Positions 14,047-14,805 of a DNA stretch of 14,805 nt are shown piece after piece. The translations under genes and the position numbers were made by a program. The DNA comes from Synergistaceae bacterium (GTDB taxonomy: Bacteria; Synergistota; Synergistia; Synergistales; Synergistaceae): the NCBI GenBank assembly GCA_031290815.1, contig JAISLO010000146.1, positions 1-14,805 of the forward strand. The letters run 5' to 3'. The notes below the pieces were generated by a model, which saw only the letters and a program-made list of their open reading frames with translations, had not been told where the DNA came from and made no database searches. The first letter of the stretch is position 1, and every line of letters begins with the position of its first letter.

Positions 14047-14805
14047 CTCTCACGCTCCTGACTCACGCTGTATGTTCTTCCATCCGTTGTGATTTTGATG
14101 TCTCCGTTCAAAGTCGCATAGCTCGTGACGCCGAAATCCTTGAGCAGCCGCACCACTTCCTTGTGAGGATGACCGTATGAGTTCCCCCTGCCATAGGAAA
14201 GAACGGCCACCTCCGGTTTGGTCTGGCTGAGCAGGCGTTTGTCCGTTCCGTTGCTGCTTCCGTGATGCGATACCTTGAGGACGGTGGATGCTGGGAATTT
14301 TTTGACCGCGGCCCGTCCCCCTCTCTCGATGTCGCCCATCAGGAGAAACGAGACGCTCCCGTAACTTACAGTCAGCACAATGCTGTTGTTGTTGGCGTCG
14401 CTCGACGTGCCCGATATCGGGTCGGCTGGAGCTATGACCTCCACCGAGGCGCCCCCGTGCCCTTCTTTGAAACCGGCCCTTGGGCGGCCGAATCTGATCA
14501 CCAGCTCGCGAATAGTCCGCAGCATGGACGCCTGCACGCTGGACCCGTGGTTCAACCCGCTGTCCCAAACCTTTCCTATGGGAAACGATCTCAGAACCAG
14601 GTCCATGCCCCCTATGTGGTCCTCGTGAGGATGCGTCGCTACGAGAATATCTATTCGCCTCACCCCTGCTTTTCTCAGCTTCGAGACGAGCGAACGGGCG
14701 GACTTCCTGGTACCGGCATCCACCAGCATGTTGCTGCCATCCGGAAAGTGATAGAGGAGCGAGTCTCCCTGGCCGACGTCGACGGCGTTAAACGTGACTC
14801 CTCCG
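14043..14805 (-). CDS. ComEC-like metallo-beta-lactamase-fold hydrolase, 5' end outside window
   Basis: MBL-fold protein of the type found as the C-terminal domain of ComEC/Rec2 (COG2333), a likely phosphodiesterase or nuclease. The frame is open to the right edge: before the Met at 14729 it reads VTFNAVDVGQGDSLLYHFPDG, the diagnostic DVGQGDS strand. About 253 residues are visible; the N terminus (signal peptide or membrane part) is not. Counting from the Met at 14729: metal motif HPHEDHIGG (33-41, with His33, His35, Asp37, His38); MGDIERGG with Asp133; SHHGSSNGT (154-162); and a C-terminal SYGHPHKEVVRLL then NGDIKITTDG. It may be a stand-alone secreted enzyme or the end of a ComEC channel protein; the window cannot decide. 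Overlaps the DUF3006 gene by 4 bp. Confidence 0.93.
   Translation of the reverse strand, partial: GGVTFNAVDVGQGDSLLYHFPDGSNMLVDAGTRKSARSLVSKLRKAGVRRIDILVATHPHEDHIGGMDLVLRSFPIGKVWDSGLNHGSSVQASMLRTIRELVIRFGRPRAGFKEGHGGASVEVIAPADPISGTSSDANNNSIVLTVSYGSVSFLLMGDIERGGRAAVKKFPASTVLKVSHHGSSNGTDKRLLSQTKPEVAVLSYGRGNSYGHPHKEVVRLLKDFGVTSYATLNGDIKITTDGRTYSVSQERER

Overview
The window looks like chromosomal housekeeping DNA from a GC-rich anaerobic bacterium. The gene order tmk - yaaR (DUF327) - holB - ricT/PSP1 is the one known from Bacillus and other Gram-positive-type genomes (there with yaaQ as well). Here it leads into ftsY, a gene I do not recognise, a DUF4416 gene and purB. With the Cache-HAMP chemoreceptor at the left edge, this makes me favour Synergistota (Synergistetes), with a clostridial relative as the alternative. 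That placement is inference from memory of gene content, not a database result. I saw no tRNA, rRNA, CRISPR, insertion sequence or phage gene.

Layout. The left 2.5 kb is on the + strand: the 3' part of a methyl-accepting chemotaxis protein and an alpha/beta hydrolase, ending at a strong bidirectional terminator. Everything to the right is on the - strand. Read in the direction of transcription (right to left) it runs: a ComEC-like metallo-beta-lactamase-fold protein (cut by the right edge) overlapping a DUF3006 gene; a promoter; tmk, yaaR, holB and ricT, closely packed or overlapping; a gap; ftsY, an unrecognised PAS-like gene with a long charged tail and a DUF4416 gene, all overlapping; a gap; purB; a gap; glpX; a short gap with a near-consensus promoter; a glutaredoxin; a gap; then a folB-like gene and pgi.

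Function. The tmk block makes dTDP (Tmk) and supplies the clamp-loader delta' subunit (HolB), with RicT and YaaR as companions. FtsY is the SRP receptor. PurB serves purine synthesis. GlpX and Pgi catalyse successive gluconeogenic steps (fructose-1,6-bisphosphate to F6P to G6P) but sit in separate transcription units.

Most notable: (1) a previously unannotated intergenic repeat of about 112 bp with two hairpins, present as two near-full copies in opposite orientations (4396-4507 and 7326-7439) plus a deleted fragment (about 10396-10429); (2) a FolB-like protein in which the catalytic Lys and pterin-anchoring Glu positions appear substituted; (3) an unrecognised PAS-like protein with a roughly 215-residue charged tail whose gene overlaps its neighbour by 71 bp; (4) a delta' subunit without a P-loop and with only three of the four zinc-site cysteines. 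I did not find a clear new defence or mobile system.
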